Notes: generated from the sequence alone by a model not told the origin. A stretch of DNA of 64,000 nucleotides from Mucilaginibacter gossypii (GCF_900100945.1 NZ_FNCG01000005.1:62001-126000); one strand, 5' to 3'; shown: positions 15,270 through 24,849, counted from the stretch's first letter. Program-made: numbers and translations.

Positions 15270-15791
15270 TTATTCTGCGCTTTCAGCTTCTTCAGTTGCT
15301 GCATCTTCTGCAGGAGCTTCTTCTTCAGCAACAGGAGCGTTTTTAGCAGCAATAGCAGCGGCTTTTTCTTCGCTCTTTTTAGCTTCAGCAGCTAAAGCGG
15401 CTTTACGGGCTTCGTCTTTAGCAACGTTAAGGCTGGTTTTTTTACCAGTGATTTTGCTGTCTTTTTGATCCAACCATTCAGCAAATTTGGTTTCAAGTTG
15501 CTCTTCGGTTAAAGCACCTTTTTTAACACCACCTTGTAAGTGTTTTTTGTACAGTACACCTTTGTATGAAAGGATAGCACGACAAGTATCGGTAGGCTGG
15601 GCACCGTTGTTAACCCAATCTAAAGTTTTGTCGAAATTGATGTCAATAGTTGCTGGGTTAGTGTTTGGGTTGTATGAACCTAAACGCTCAATGAAGCGTC
15701 CATCACGTGGAGCGCGTGAGTCTGCTACTACGATGTAATAAAAAGGTTTGCCTTTTTTACCGTGTCTTTGTAGTCTGATCTTAGTTGCCAT
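15270..15791 (-). CDS. rpsP: 30S ribosomal protein S16 with acidic tail
   Basis: 173 residues. The first 85 are S16: [35 protein letters not shown] and the [13 protein letters not shown] segment. The rest is an extension found in Bacteroidota S16 proteins: a Lys-rich helix followed by an Ala/Glu-rich tail from about 130. It heads the remaining rpsP-rimM unit and has a promoter and leader hairpin upstream. Confidence 0.97.
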   Translation of the reverse strand: MATKIRLQRHGKKGKPFYYIVVADSRAPRDGRFIERLGSYNPNTNPATIDINFDKTLDWVNNGAQPTDTCRAILSYKGVLYKKHLQGGVKKGALTEEQLETKFAEWLDQKDSKITGKKTSLNVAKDEARKAALAAEAKKSEEKAAAIAAKNAPVAEEEAPAEDAATEEAESAE

Positions 15792-15816
15792 TGTAAATTT
15801 TTATGTATTCAACATT

Positions 15817-15851
15817 ATCCCCGGAGTTCTTTCTGCGGGGATGCAAAGGTA
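15817..15851 (-). promoter_or_regulatory. rpsP promoter and 5' leader hairpin
   Basis: On the minus strand TACCTTTGC (15851 to 15843) is a perfect -7 box. It is followed directly by ATCCCCG (15842 to 15836) pairing with CGGGGAT (15823 to 15817) around a 12-nt loop, so the mRNA would begin with this stem, 26 nt before the rpsP ATG. Possible ribosomal-protein leader or 5' protective stem. Confidence 0.6.
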
Positions 15852-16022
15852 TTAATTTTTATCATAATTAAAAATGGTTGATAATTAATTATTTATGGTT
15901 GAAGTGAATGGCTGATTGGGTTGACTGGTGAATGGCTGTTTTTGCAGGACTTGATTCGGTTTATTTAGCTGTTTTTTAAACTTAACATTGCAATAATTTA
16001 AAAAAATCGGAACTTACCAGCC

Positions 16023-16559
16023 ATGAGCATCAACAGAAAAATACGGGTAGCTATTGATATGGATGAAGTTATTGCCGATACCATTGGCAAATTCATCAGT
16101 ATGTATAAAGAAAGGCATGGTGAAGAAATAAGCCTGGGCAATATGGAGGGTAAGGAGTTTAGGGAGATCCTGCCGCCGCACTTAAGCGAAACCCTAAGGG
16201 TTTATATTAATGAACGGGGTTTTTTCAGGGATATCCCGGTAATGCCGGATGCACAGGAAGTAGTAAAGGCCCTGCACGAAAAGTACGACGTGTACATAGC
16301 ATCGGCTGCTATGGAGTTCAAGTACTCGCTGGAGGATAAGCAGGAATGGCTGGAAGAACATTTTCCATTTATTTCGTGGACAAACATAATTTTTTGCGGG
16401 CACAAGATTTTGGACGTGGATATCATGATAGATGACCGGATCAAAAACTTCGCCACGTTTAATGGCCGGAAGATCCTGTATACTTCGCCGCATAACATGC
16501 TGCTTACCGACTATGAGCGGGTAAATACCTGGAAGGAAGTTGCAGCGAAATTATTGTAG
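16023..16559 (+). CDS. 5'(3')-deoxyribonucleotidase-like HAD phosphatase
   Basis: 178 residues of the NT5C family. Motif I is V-A-I-D13-M-D15-E-V near the N-terminus, the nucleophile and general acid aspartates; the Thr/Ser motif is IASAAM, and the last acidic pair is DVDIMIDDR. It should dephosphorylate deoxynucleoside monophosphates and adjust dNTP pools. It is monocistronic or followed by the PAS gene. Confidence 0.85.
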   Translation: MSINRKIRVAIDMDEVIADTIGKFISMYKERHGEEISLGNMEGKEFREILPPHLSETLRVYINERGFFRDIPVMPDAQEVVKALHEKYDVYIASAAMEFKYSLEDKQEWLEEHFPFISWTNIIFCGHKILDVDIMIDDRIKNFATFNGRKILYTSPHNMLLTDYERVNTWKEVAAKLL

Positions 16560-16613
16560 TTGTTTGTTTATCATGTAAATAGCCATATCTTTAAGTATTC
16601 ACAGCTTTTTTAT

Positions 16614-17966
16614 ATGTTTAACCCAAACCCGGCTGCAACCGGAAATTGTACAATTGTTTTTGATATCGATGAACAGAAATACCTGTTTGTAAGTGAAAGC
16701 TTTTACAACCTTTTTGAGGTCGGCGCTGATCACCTTCGTCAAAATGTTGATTTTTTGATTGGATTGGTAAAACCTGAAACGTTTGCCGGTGTAAAGCAAC
16801 TTACTGAAGGGCTTGCTATGAACGAGTCGATCCAAATAACGTATCCACTGGAGGCCGGCCAAAAGCAGCTAACCGAAAAACGGACACTTACTACTGATGG
16901 GCTTACCGGGCATAAAATTATATTAAGTAACATTACCTCTGCCCTGGAAGGTGTTCGTACCCCGATCCCTTTTATTAAACCCGGCCTGAGCGAGCAGTTC
17001 CTCAATTCGCTTATTGATTCGCAAACCAATTTCCTGGTGAGGGTAGATACCAATGGCAGATTTAGCTTTGCTAACCGCCGGTTTTTTAAAACCTTCGGTT
17101 ATGATGAGGCTGACATAATAGGGCATCATTTTTCAAAAACAACCATTCCGCAGGATGCGCAGCTGTGCCAGGACGCTTTTGTGGAATGTATTAATAATCC
17201 CGGCAAGATCGTCAGGCTCGCTCACAAAAAGCCTGCTAAAAATGGGAACCTGCATGATACCGAATGGGAGTTTGTATCCATCGCCGACGATAACGGAGTG
17301 GTAGTTGAGATACAGGGTATAGGCAGGGACATTACTCCGCAAATACAAATGCGCGAGGAGGCTTTGCATATGAAAGACAGCCTTGAAGCATTGATCAATA
17401 ATACCCGGGACCATATCTGGTCGGTTGATAAGGAGTTGCGTTATTTGTACATGAACCAGGCCTATGTTGAGCAGGTGACTCATTTAACGGGCCAAAAACC
17501 TTTTAAAGGTGAATACTCCTATAAACATAAGGGCTTTGGCAAGCAATTAATTAACGATTGGACTGCTTACTATAACCGTGCTTTAAGCGGAGAACGGTAT
17601 GATATTATCAGTGAAAGCATAGATCCGGTAAATGGGCAGCGGTTGTATTACGAAGTGAGTTTTAATCCTATTTATACCGCAACCGGCGACGTAATAGGTG
17701 CCGGATGTTTTGGCCATAATATTACCGAACGGCTCAAAATACAGAAAGAGCTTGTTAGCCAGAACGATCGTTTAAGAAACATAGCTTCTTTAAGCTCGCA
17801 TGAGTTACGCCGGCCGGTGGCAAGCATGCTGGGGCTTATCAGCTTAATGGATCATGAAGATTTCTTTAACCCCGAAAATAAGGAGATCATAGCGCACCTG
17901 TTTACCGTGAGTGCCGAAATTGATACAGCGATAAGACTTGTTGTTGACAGCACCATTGCCAAATAA
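16614..17966 (+). CDS. PAS-domain sensor with HisKA segment but no ATPase domain
   Basis: 450 residues from Met at 16614; a longer frame starts with TTG at 16560 directly after the previous stop but its lead is unlike protein. It has a weak N-terminal PAS-like region, then two clear PAS folds at about 115-240 (LIDSQTNFLVRVDTNGRFSFANRRFF ... GIGRDITPQI shows the PAC end) and 250-375, and then a dimerisation helix with the phosphoacceptor box SSH396-ELRRPVASMLG. The protein stops 54 residues after that histidine; no HATPase domain exists in it or downstream. It may be a phosphotransfer or dominant partner of another kinase. Confidence 0.8.
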   Translation: MFNPNPAATGNCTIVFDIDEQKYLFVSESFYNLFEVGADHLRQNVDFLIGLVKPETFAGVKQLTEGLAMNESIQITYPLEAGQKQLTEKRTLTTDGLTGHKIILSNITSALEGVRTPIPFIKPGLSEQFLNSLIDSQTNFLVRVDTNGRFSFANRRFFKTFGYDEADIIGHHFSKTTIPQDAQLCQDAFVECINNPGKIVRLAHKKPAKNGNLHDTEWEFVSIADDNGVVVEIQGIGRDITPQIQMREEALHMKDSLEALINNTRDHIWSVDKELRYLYMNQAYVEQVTHLTGQKPFKGEYSYKHKGFGKQLINDWTAYYNRALSGERYDIISESIDPVNGQRLYYEVSFNPIYTATGDVIGAGCFGHNITERLKIQKELVSQNDRLRNIASLSSHELRRPVASMLGLISLMDHEDFFNPENKEIIAHLFTVSAEIDTAIRLVVDSTIAK

Positions 17967-18001
17967 AACAGCCCCGGCTTGATTAAGGCGGGGCTGTTTT
18001 T
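17965..18001. terminator. Bidirectional terminator
   Basis: AAAACAGCCCC (17965-17975) pairs with GGGGCTGTTTT (17990-18000), with A- and T-runs on both sides, between the convergent PAS gene and pfkA. The PAS stop codon overlaps its edge. Confidence 0.85.
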
Positions 18002-18021
18002 ATTTATCGTTTTAGCTTAAA

Positions 18022-18999
18022 TTACATAGAAAGCATTTCAACCAGTTTGATCATGTTTGGATCGATGCCCTGATGGTGTTTAATAGCATGCTCAAATGGG
18101 GTATAAGCAATTTCACCATTGATGAGGCCTATCATTTCGTTGCGGTGCCCGTCTCTCAAAGCTTCGACTGCGGCAGCGCCGACACGGCTTGCCAATACCC
18201 TGTCCATACAGCTTGGTGCTCCGCCGCGTTGTATGTGACCTAAAATAGAGATCCGGGTATCATAATTAGGGAACTTTTCCTGCACTAACCTGCCCACTTC
18301 AAACGCGCCGCCCGCATCTTCACCCTCGGCAACAATTACTATACGCGATGTTTTATCTTTACGGCCAAATTCAAGACGGTTTAACAAACCTTCGAGCCCG
18401 GTTTTGCTTTCGGGGATCAGGATAGCCTCGGCACCGGTAGCAATACCTGTACGTAAAGCGATAAGGCCCGAGTCGCGGCCCATTACTTCAACAATAAATA
18501 AACGGTCGTGCGATTCTGCAGTATCCCTGATCTTGTCAACGGCGTCAACAACAGTATTAATGGCGGTATCGTAACCAATGGTAAAATCGGTGCCTACAAG
18601 GTCATTGTCAATTGTACCTGGTAAACCAACCACCGGAATATCATACTCGCTGCCAAAAACTTTAGCGCCGGTAAAAGTACCATCGCCGCCAATGGCTACC
18701 AATGCGTCAACTTTATTTTTTACCAGGTGCTCATATGCTGCCTTACGACCTTCGGGTGTTCTGAACTCATCACACCTTGCAGTTTTAAGGATTGTACCGC
18801 CACGCTGGATAATGTTTGAAACGGATTTACGGTTCATGGTAAAAAAATCACCTTTGCCCATGCCGTCGTAACCACGGCGGATCCCAGTGACTTCAATTCC
18901 GTAATACATGGCGGCACGTACAACCGCCCTTATGGCAGCGTTCATTCCGGGGGCATCACCACCCGAAGTAAAAACGCCGATATTTTTGATCTGAGTCAT
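18022..18999 (-). CDS. pfkA: ATP-dependent 6-phosphofructokinase
   Basis: 325 residues. It phosphorylates fructose 6-phosphate in glycolysis. Visible are TSGGDAPGMNAAIR (11-24), the ATP site GGDGT (104-108) with a small residue after GGD, which favours ATP over pyrophosphate, and the catalytic G-T-I-D131-N-D. VEVMGRDSG and GHIQRGGAPSCMDRV are substrate-binding segments. Separate transcription unit. Confidence 0.97.
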   Translation of the reverse strand: MTQIKNIGVFTSGGDAPGMNAAIRAVVRAAMYYGIEVTGIRRGYDGMGKGDFFTMNRKSVSNIIQRGGTILKTARCDEFRTPEGRKAAYEHLVKNKVDALVAIGGDGTFTGAKVFGSEYDIPVVGLPGTIDNDLVGTDFTIGYDTAINTVVDAVDKIRDTAESHDRLFIVEVMGRDSGLIALRTGIATGAEAILIPESKTGLEGLLNRLEFGRKDKTSRIVIVAEGEDAGGAFEVGRLVQEKFPNYDTRISILGHIQRGGAPSCMDRVLASRVGAAAVEALRDGHRNEMIGLINGEIAYTPFEHAIKHHQGIDPNMIKLVEMLSM

Positions 19000-19145
19000 T
19001 TTTTTGTTTTGGTTATAAACAGGCTAACCTATTCATAACTAATTAGGGTTGTAAATATTGTTCGTTATTCAAACGCCGCGCCTAACCAATAACACGCGGA
19101 ATTTGAATTTTGCGCGAATTTACACTTATTTTTTGAACCCGATCC

Positions 19146-20903
19146 CTATTTTTTGTAAGCAGCTACGCCACTGTCTAAAAATTTAAGATAACTGGCAATG
19201 TCATAATTTGCCGGCGATGTCGGTATTTCTGCACCCGATGCATCTTTAAGTAAGTTGCCATCACTATCAAGCATTACGTATAATGGCTGCGAATTTGAAT
19301 TGAAGCGTTGCGCCTCCAGGTTGCTCCATTTACCGCCAAGTGTAGTGATCTTTTTACCGCTGTAATCTGATACAAAGTGTTCCGCCGCAGGTAATTCTGC
19401 TTTGTCATCAACTACCAGCTGCAGCAGCACAAAATCATTTTTAATGCGGCTAAACACCTGCGGATCTGACCATACGTTGGCTTCCATTTTACGGCAGTTA
19501 ACACAGTTAAAGCCAGTAAAGTCAATGAGTATCGGTTTATGCAGGGCCTTTGATACCTGTAAAGCCTGGTCATAATCATACCATGCATCCAGCCCTTTGG
19601 TTTTGATACGGGTATAGTTGGAGGCATATTTACGTTCGCCAATGCTTGCTGGGATTGTGGCCGACGGGCTTGCTAAAGCTGAACCCGAGCCATCCGGAAT
19701 ATTTGAAAGGTTAAAATCCTGCGTAGCTTCAGGAGGTAAAAAAGCGCTTATGGATTTTAGAGGCGCTCCCCATAGGCCAGGGATCATGTAAATAACAAAT
19801 GCAAATACAATTATGGCGAGGAATGTACGCGGAATAGTAAGGTACTTTACATCACTGTCATGCGAAAACTTGATCTTACCGATGAGGTAAAGCCCGATCA
19901 GTAAGCCAATGGCTATCCATAACGATAAAAATATCTCGCGGTCAAACCAGTTCCAGTGGTAGGCCAAGTCAACATTTGATAAAAACTTCAATGCAAATGC
20001 CAGCTCAAGGAAACCCAATACAACTTTAACGCTGTTAAGCCATCCGCCTGATTTCGGAAGTGTTTTAAGTGCTGAAGGGAATAAAGCGAATATGGTAAAT
20101 GGTAAAGCTAATGCTAACGAAAAGCCAAACATACCCATTGCCGGGCCAAGGCGATCACCCTTTGAGGCTGCATCAACCAGCAATGTTCCTATAATAGGGC
20201 CTGTACATGAAAACGAAACAACAACCAATGTTGAAGCCATAAAGAAGATACCTGCAAGACCGCCTTTATCCGAATTTGCATCCAGTTTATTGGCCAGCGA
20301 ACTTGGTAGTGTGATTTCAAACGCCCCCAAAAAGGAAATGCCAAATACAATGAGCAGCAAAAAGAAGAAAATATTAAATATGCCGTTCGTTGCCAGTTCA
20401 TTGAGTGCATCCGAACCAAAAATAATGGAGATCAGCAACCCTAACGTAACATAAATTACAATGATTGATACCCCATATATGAGCGATTGCATAACAGCTT
20501 TGCTTTTGCTGCCGCTTTTTTTGGTAAAAAAGCTTACTGTTAAAGGCAGTAAAGGATAAATACAAGGCAAAATTACCGCGGTAAAGCCACCCAGTAAACC
20601 TTCAATAAAGATTTGCCAAAGTGATTTTGGTTTTTCTGCTGTTTTTGAAGCAGCTGCGGGCGTCTTTGATGTTTTTGCCGCTTCTGCCTTTTTTACGGAA
20701 TCGGCTTGCTTTTTCCTGATGGCTACGCTATCGGCAGCGGTGGGGATATCTGTAAATGTAACATCGGCAGCTGACACAGATGTATCGGCTGCTTTTTTTT
20801 GCACAGCATAAACCGGGTTTGCCCCGGCTATGTTAAAGATGATGATAGTGACTAATGTGATAAGCCCGGCGCGCAGGTAAGCACCTTTATTTAATAATTT
20901 CAT
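19146..20903 (-). CDS. dsbD: Protein-disulfide reductase, DsbD-like
   Basis: 585 residues. After a signal-like N-terminus and a low-complexity Ala/Lys linker (about 35-95), an eight-helix electron-transfer domain follows, with LPC114-IYPLLPLTV and VVSFSC-TGPIIG containing the paired membrane cysteines. The C-terminal thioredoxin domain has C467-V-N-C470 in FTGFNCVNCRKM. It carries electrons from cytosolic thioredoxin to periplasmic partners. The usual N-terminal substrate domain is missing from this protein but is coded by the upstream gene, 24 nt away. Confidence 0.92.
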   Translation of the reverse strand: MKLLNKGAYLRAGLITLVTIIIFNIAGANPVYAVQKKAADTSVSAADVTFTDIPTAADSVAIRKKQADSVKKAEAAKTSKTPAAASKTAEKPKSLWQIFIEGLLGGFTAVILPCIYPLLPLTVSFFTKKSGSKSKAVMQSLIYGVSIIVIYVTLGLLISIIFGSDALNELATNGIFNIFFFLLLIVFGISFLGAFEITLPSSLANKLDANSDKGGLAGIFFMASTLVVVSFSCTGPIIGTLLVDAASKGDRLGPAMGMFGFSLALALPFTIFALFPSALKTLPKSGGWLNSVKVVLGFLELAFALKFLSNVDLAYHWNWFDREIFLSLWIAIGLLIGLYLIGKIKFSHDSDVKYLTIPRTFLAIIVFAFVIYMIPGLWGAPLKSISAFLPPEATQDFNLSNIPDGSGSALASPSATIPASIGERKYASNYTRIKTKGLDAWYDYDQALQVSKALHKPILIDFTGFNCVNCRKMEANVWSDPQVFSRIKNDFVLLQLVVDDKAELPAAEHFVSDYSGKKITTLGGKWSNLEAQRFNSNSQPLYVMLDSDGNLLKDASGAEIPTSPANYDIASYLKFLDSGVAAYKK

Positions 20904-20926
20904 GACTACTGTTAAGGTGTGCTGAA

Positions 20927-21379
20927 TTATTTACCTAAAGGGATAGTGAAGTCAACATCTTCCGGTGGCAGGCATTTCATATCGTTACAGGTCATGTAGG
21001 TTAGTTTGCCTGTAACTGCTGTTGCTTTGGGCGATTTTAAACTGATTTTTTGGCTAAAAACAACTTCCTTTTCAAAATAGCTTACATTCATGCTGAATGA
21101 TTTTTCGTATTTTGTTACAGGAGTTGGCTCCGTTGTTTTGCCAACGGCAGCATATAATTTTGATGGGGTAAAATCAAATGAAGTTTTTATTGGGCCGCCG
21201 TCTTTTACGGTTTGTGAATAAATGTGCCAGCCGTTTTGTATGGTTGCTTTTAAAAATACTACAGCTTCTTTGTCATTTACCTTTTTTGCCGCGTATGACC
21301 ACCTCACAGGCGATTCGATCTGAGCGTAAGCGCCAACGCTGATGATAAGCGCGGTTACCAATACCAATAGTTTCTTCAT
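20927..21379 (-). CDS. DsbD alpha-domain-like secreted protein
   Basis: 150 residues with a signal peptide (cleavage after about AYA-Q20). It matches the free-standing DsbD N-terminal domain family (disulfide bond corrector type): WHIYSQTVKDGGPIKTSF, then YMTC131-NDMKC136-LPPED, whose two cysteines would receive electrons from the DsbD membrane part. Lying directly upstream of dsbD, it completes as a separate polypeptide what is one chain in E. coli. Confidence 0.85.
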   Translation of the reverse strand: MKKLLVLVTALIISVGAYAQIESPVRWSYAAKKVNDKEAVVFLKATIQNGWHIYSQTVKDGGPIKTSFDFTPSKLYAAVGKTTEPTPVTKYEKSFSMNVSYFEKEVVFSQKISLKSPKATAVTGKLTYMTCNDMKCLPPEDVDFTIPLGK

Positions 21380-21395
21380 TTGTTTGTTACGGTTA

Positions 21396-22169
21396 TTATT
21401 TATTTAAAAATTTCAATTCTTTGAGGTTAAACTCCATTTGTTGCCCGTTAGTATCTTCAATAAGCAATAAGCCGTTTGGCAGTACATTTTTTACAATGCC
21501 ATTGAATACCCTGCCGTTTGACTCAAAACTTTTAACCTCGTTTAACCAGTATAGTCGGCTTAAGTATGTATTCCTTACCAAATCAATTTGCCCGGCTTTC
21601 AGTTTAAGATAGTATACCTCAAGCTTTTTGCAAATTTCCGATAATAACAGTGTTAAATCATAATCCTTTTGTAAGATTTGTTTTACAGAAGTGGCGTTTG
21701 AGGCGCCGGCCGGAAAATTTTCCTGGTTTATATTTAAACCGATGCCAATAACCGAGTCTTTGAGCTGAGCACCCTGTATGGTGTTTTCAATGAGCATGCC
21801 CCCAAGTTTTCGGTCGCCGTAATAAATATCATTGGGCCATTTTATTTTTAACCGATCGCCTAAGAGGGGATGCAGGGCGTCATATACGCTTAAACTGGCC
21901 GCGCGGTTCAAATCAAATTGTGCTTCAACCGGTAAGAAACGGGGTTTTAATAAAATACTAAAAGTAAGGTTTTTTCCAGACTCGCTATGCCAGGTATTTT
22001 GTTGCTGGCCCCGGCCGGCGTACTGCTCTTCTGCCATAATGACCGTACCTTCGGGTACTGGCTTGGAATTTGACAGTAGATTTTTAAGAAAACTATTTGT
22101 TGAGTCAACTTGTTTAATTGTTACTAAATTTTGACCAACAAATAATCCTGAAAATATGTTATTTTGCAA
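21396..22169 (-). CDS. birA: Biotin--[acetyl-CoA-carboxylase] ligase
   Basis: 257 residues; catalytic domain only, without the DNA-binding domain of E. coli BirA, so it is probably not a repressor. Motifs: D22-S-T-N25, the biotinoyl-AMP loop G52-R-G-Q-Q-Q-N-T-W60, K110-W-P-N-D-I-Y and K121-L-G-G-M-L. The start codon appears to be TTG at 22169; MQNN-FSGL beginnings are common in Bacteroidota homologues. It is divergent from rsfS. Confidence 0.93.
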   Translation of the reverse strand: MQNNIFSGLFVGQNLVTIKQVDSTNSFLKNLLSNSKPVPEGTVIMAEEQYAGRGQQQNTWHSESGKNLTFSILLKPRFLPVEAQFDLNRAASLSVYDALHPLLGDRLKIKWPNDIYYGDRKLGGMLIENTIQGAQLKDSVIGIGLNINQENFPAGASNATSVKQILQKDYDLTLLLSEICKKLEVYYLKLKAGQIDLVRNTYLSRLYWLNEVKSFESNGRVFNGIVKNVLPNGLLLIEDTNGQQMEFNLKELKFLNK

Positions 22170-22213
22170 AGTGTAATAATTTTATACTCAAAAACGTTCA
22201 AAACTAATTCTTT

Positions 22214-22591
22214 TTGATGGTAAAAAACAAAGTGTTAAGTGAATCTGCCTATATTTCAGAGCTGGCAATACATGGTATCCAGGAAAAAAAAGGCAACGAT
22301 ATTATCAGGTTAGACCTTCGTAATATATTCAGTTCAGTAGCAGATTATTTCGTAATCTGTCATGCTGATTCCTCGACACAGGTAAAAGCTATAGCAAATA
22401 GCATTGAGGATGAAATTTTCAAAGCCACCCAAGCCGAGCCCTGGCGCAAAGAGGGAATTGAGCATGGTGAGTGGATATTGCTTGATTATGTGGATGTTGT
22501 GATCCACGTGTTCAGGACCGATAAACGTGAGTTTTATGGAGTGGAAGATTTGTGGGGCGATGCAGATATTAAATATTATAAAAGTGCATAA
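22214..22591 (+). CDS. rsfS: Ribosome silencing factor
   Basis: 125 residues, RsfS/Iojap family. It binds L14 and blocks subunit joining in poor conditions. Marks are IRLDLRNIFSSVADYFVICHADSSTQVKAI (30-60), EPWRKEGIEHGEWILLDYVDVVIHVF and YGVEDLWGDA. ftsH follows in the same direction after 90 nt. Confidence 0.95.
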   Translation: MMVKNKVLSESAYISELAIHGIQEKKGNDIIRLDLRNIFSSVADYFVICHADSSTQVKAIANSIEDEIFKATQAEPWRKEGIEHGEWILLDYVDVVIHVFRTDKREFYGVEDLWGDADIKYYKSA

Positions 22592-22681
22592 ACATCCGTC
22601 ACAAAAAGGCTCAACGCATAGTCTTACTGTTACCGCGTAAAATTTAAATTATAGATTGTAAGTTTGAGCTCGTTAAAAGAA

Positions 22682-24793
22682 ATGAAAGATATTAAAGATT
22701 CTAAATCAGAAAATCCAAGACCTATCCGTAAAATTGTGAACAAGAAGCCCTCGCCAAAACCGCCCAAGTTCAATATCATGTGGTTATATGGTATTGTTAT
22801 TTTGGCTTTTTTACTGATTCCGGCCTTGTTAAACGGCGGATCGGGCAAACCGGTTACTTTCCAGGAATTTGAAGCAAACATGCTTCGTACAAATGATGTT
22901 CAAAAAATTGTAGCTTATAAAAGCGGGGACCTGGTAATGGCCGATGTTTACATTAAACAACAAAGCTTGTCAAAGCCATATTTTGCCAGTAACGTATCTA
23001 AAGACAAAAACTTTTTTAATACCAGTACCAATAGCGGTCCGCAGTTTACTTTTACGGATGCCTCATATGAGAGCCTGAAAAAGTCTATTGCCGATGCTCA
23101 AAAGGATGTGCCTGATGATCAAAAAGTATCTTTACAATTTGAACAGGGACACGAAAGCCTGTTATCAAACTGGCTGGTACAGGGCGTTATCATGGTGATA
23201 TTGTTTGCCGGCGTGTGGATCTTTATCATGCGCAGGATGAGCGGTGGTTCGGGCGGTGGCCCGGGCGGCCAGATCTTTAACATAGGTAAATCAAAAGCTA
23301 CCCTGTTTGATAAAGAAGCCCAGGTAACCGTTACATTTAACGATGTTGCCGGTTTGGAAGAAGCCAAGCAGGAGGTAATGGAAATTGTCGATTTCCTTAA
23401 AAACCCTAAGAAATATACTAACCTGGGTGGTAAAATCCCTAAAGGCGCGCTATTGGTAGGTTCGCCCGGTACCGGTAAAACCTTATTGGCCAAAGCTGTT
23501 GCAGGCGAGGCGCAGGTACCTTTCTTCTCTCTGTCAGGTTCTGATTTCGTGGAGATGTTTGTAGGTGTAGGTGCTTCACGCGTACGCGACTTGTTCCGCC
23601 AGGCTAAGGACAAAGCTCCTTGTATCATATTTATTGATGAAATTGATGCTATCGGCCGTGCCCGTGGCAAAAATAATATAGTAGGTGGTAACGATGAACG
23701 TGAAAACACCCTGAACCAATTGCTGGTTGAGATGGATGGTTTTGGTACTGATTCGGGTATCATTATCCTTGCTGCTACCAACCGACCTGACGTACTGGAT
23801 TCGGCGTTATTGCGTCCGGGACGTTTCGACAGGCAGGTATCTATCGATAAACCGGATTTGATTGGTCGTGAGCAAATTTTCAAAGTTCACCTGAAACCAA
23901 TTAAACTATCTGATGGTGTAGATGCTAAAAAACTATCGGCACAAACCCCTGGTTTTGCCGGTGCCGAAATTGCCAACGTTTGTAATGAGGCTGCGCTGAT
24001 TGCCGCCCGAAAAAATAAAGAGTCGGTTGATATGACCGATTTTCAGGATGCTATCGACCGTGTTATTGGTGGTTTAGAGAAGAAAAACAAAATCATCTCT
24101 CCGGAAGAAAAACGGATTGTTGCTTACCACGAAGCCGGTCACGCTATTGCAGGCTGGTTCCTTGAACATGCCGATCCTTTGGTTAAGGTATCAATTGTGC
24201 CTCGTGGTGTCGCTGCGTTAGGTTATGCTCAATATCTGCCAAAAGAGCAGTTTTTGTACACTACCGAGCAATTGCTTGACGAAATGAGTGTATCTATGGG
24301 CGGTCGTGTTGCCGAGGATATCGTTTTCGGTAAAATTTCTACCGGTGCACTGAGTGATTTGGAGCGTATTACTAAACTTGCTTATGCCATGACCAAAATT
24401 TATGGTATGAACGATAGCGTGGGTAACGTATCATTTTATGATCCGCAGGGCGAGTACCAGTTTAACAAACCATATTCTGATACTACAGCCGAAATGATTG
24501 ACGCTGAAGTGCGCAAACTGGTTGATGTGGTTTATCAAAAAACCAAAGACCTGCTGAATGCTAAACGCGACGGACTTGAAAAGATAGCTCAAAAGCTATT
24601 GGAGAAGGAAGTATTGTTCCAGAGTGATCTGGAAGAGATCCTGGGCAAACGTCCGTTTGACGAGCGCACAACTTATGATAAGTTTGTAAACGGTGAAGCC
24701 GCGTTAAATCCGGATGTGGATAACAATGCTATTCCAGACTCGCTGACTAATCCTGAACTTTCAAGAATAGACAGCGAAGATCCGAAACTTTAA
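22682..24793 (+). CDS. ftsH: ATP-dependent zinc metalloprotease FtsH
   Basis: 703 residues from the ATG at 22682; a TTG 18 nt earlier would add six residues. An N-terminal helix (about 33-50), a periplasmic domain and a second helix (about 164-183) anchor it. The AAA module has Walker A G-S-P-G-T-G-K-T (260-267), Walker B IIFIDEID (315-322) and the SRH with NRPDVLDSALLRPGRFDR. The protease zinc motif is H483-E-A-G-H487. It degrades membrane and short-lived proteins. A terminator separates it from the LUD gene. Confidence 0.97.
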   Translation: MKDIKDSKSENPRPIRKIVNKKPSPKPPKFNIMWLYGIVILAFLLIPALLNGGSGKPVTFQEFEANMLRTNDVQKIVAYKSGDLVMADVYIKQQSLSKPYFASNVSKDKNFFNTSTNSGPQFTFTDASYESLKKSIADAQKDVPDDQKVSLQFEQGHESLLSNWLVQGVIMVILFAGVWIFIMRRMSGGSGGGPGGQIFNIGKSKATLFDKEAQVTVTFNDVAGLEEAKQEVMEIVDFLKNPKKYTNLGGKIPKGALLVGSPGTGKTLLAKAVAGEAQVPFFSLSGSDFVEMFVGVGASRVRDLFRQAKDKAPCIIFIDEIDAIGRARGKNNIVGGNDERENTLNQLLVEMDGFGTDSGIIILAATNRPDVLDSALLRPGRFDRQVSIDKPDLIGREQIFKVHLKPIKLSDGVDAKKLSAQTPGFAGAEIANVCNEAALIAARKNKESVDMTDFQDAIDRVIGGLEKKNKIISPEEKRIVAYHEAGHAIAGWFLEHADPLVKVSIVPRGVAALGYAQYLPKEQFLYTTEQLLDEMSVSMGGRVAEDIVFGKISTGALSDLERITKLAYAMTKIYGMNDSVGNVSFYDPQGEYQFNKPYSDTTAEMIDAEVRKLVDVVYQKTKDLLNAKRDGLEKIAQKLLEKEVLFQSDLEEILGKRPFDERTTYDKFVNGEAALNPDVDNNAIPDSLTNPELSRIDSEDPKL

Positions 24794-24810
24794 TTTTTAA
24801 ATTATAATAC

Positions 24811-24845
24811 AAAGCCACCGGCAAAGCTGGTGGCTTTTCTTTTTT
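24811..24845 (+). terminator. ftsH terminator
   Basis: AAAGCCACC (24811-24819) pairs with GGTGGCTTT (24828-24836) and is followed by a T-rich run to 24845. The LUD start codon is only 4 nt beyond. Confidence 0.85.
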
Positions 24846-24849
24846 AGCC

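Noticed and set aside
23119..23883. 254-codon minus-strand frame opposite ftsH
   Set aside because: An antisense shadow rich in Ser, Pro and Arg; FtsH motifs lie on the plus strand.
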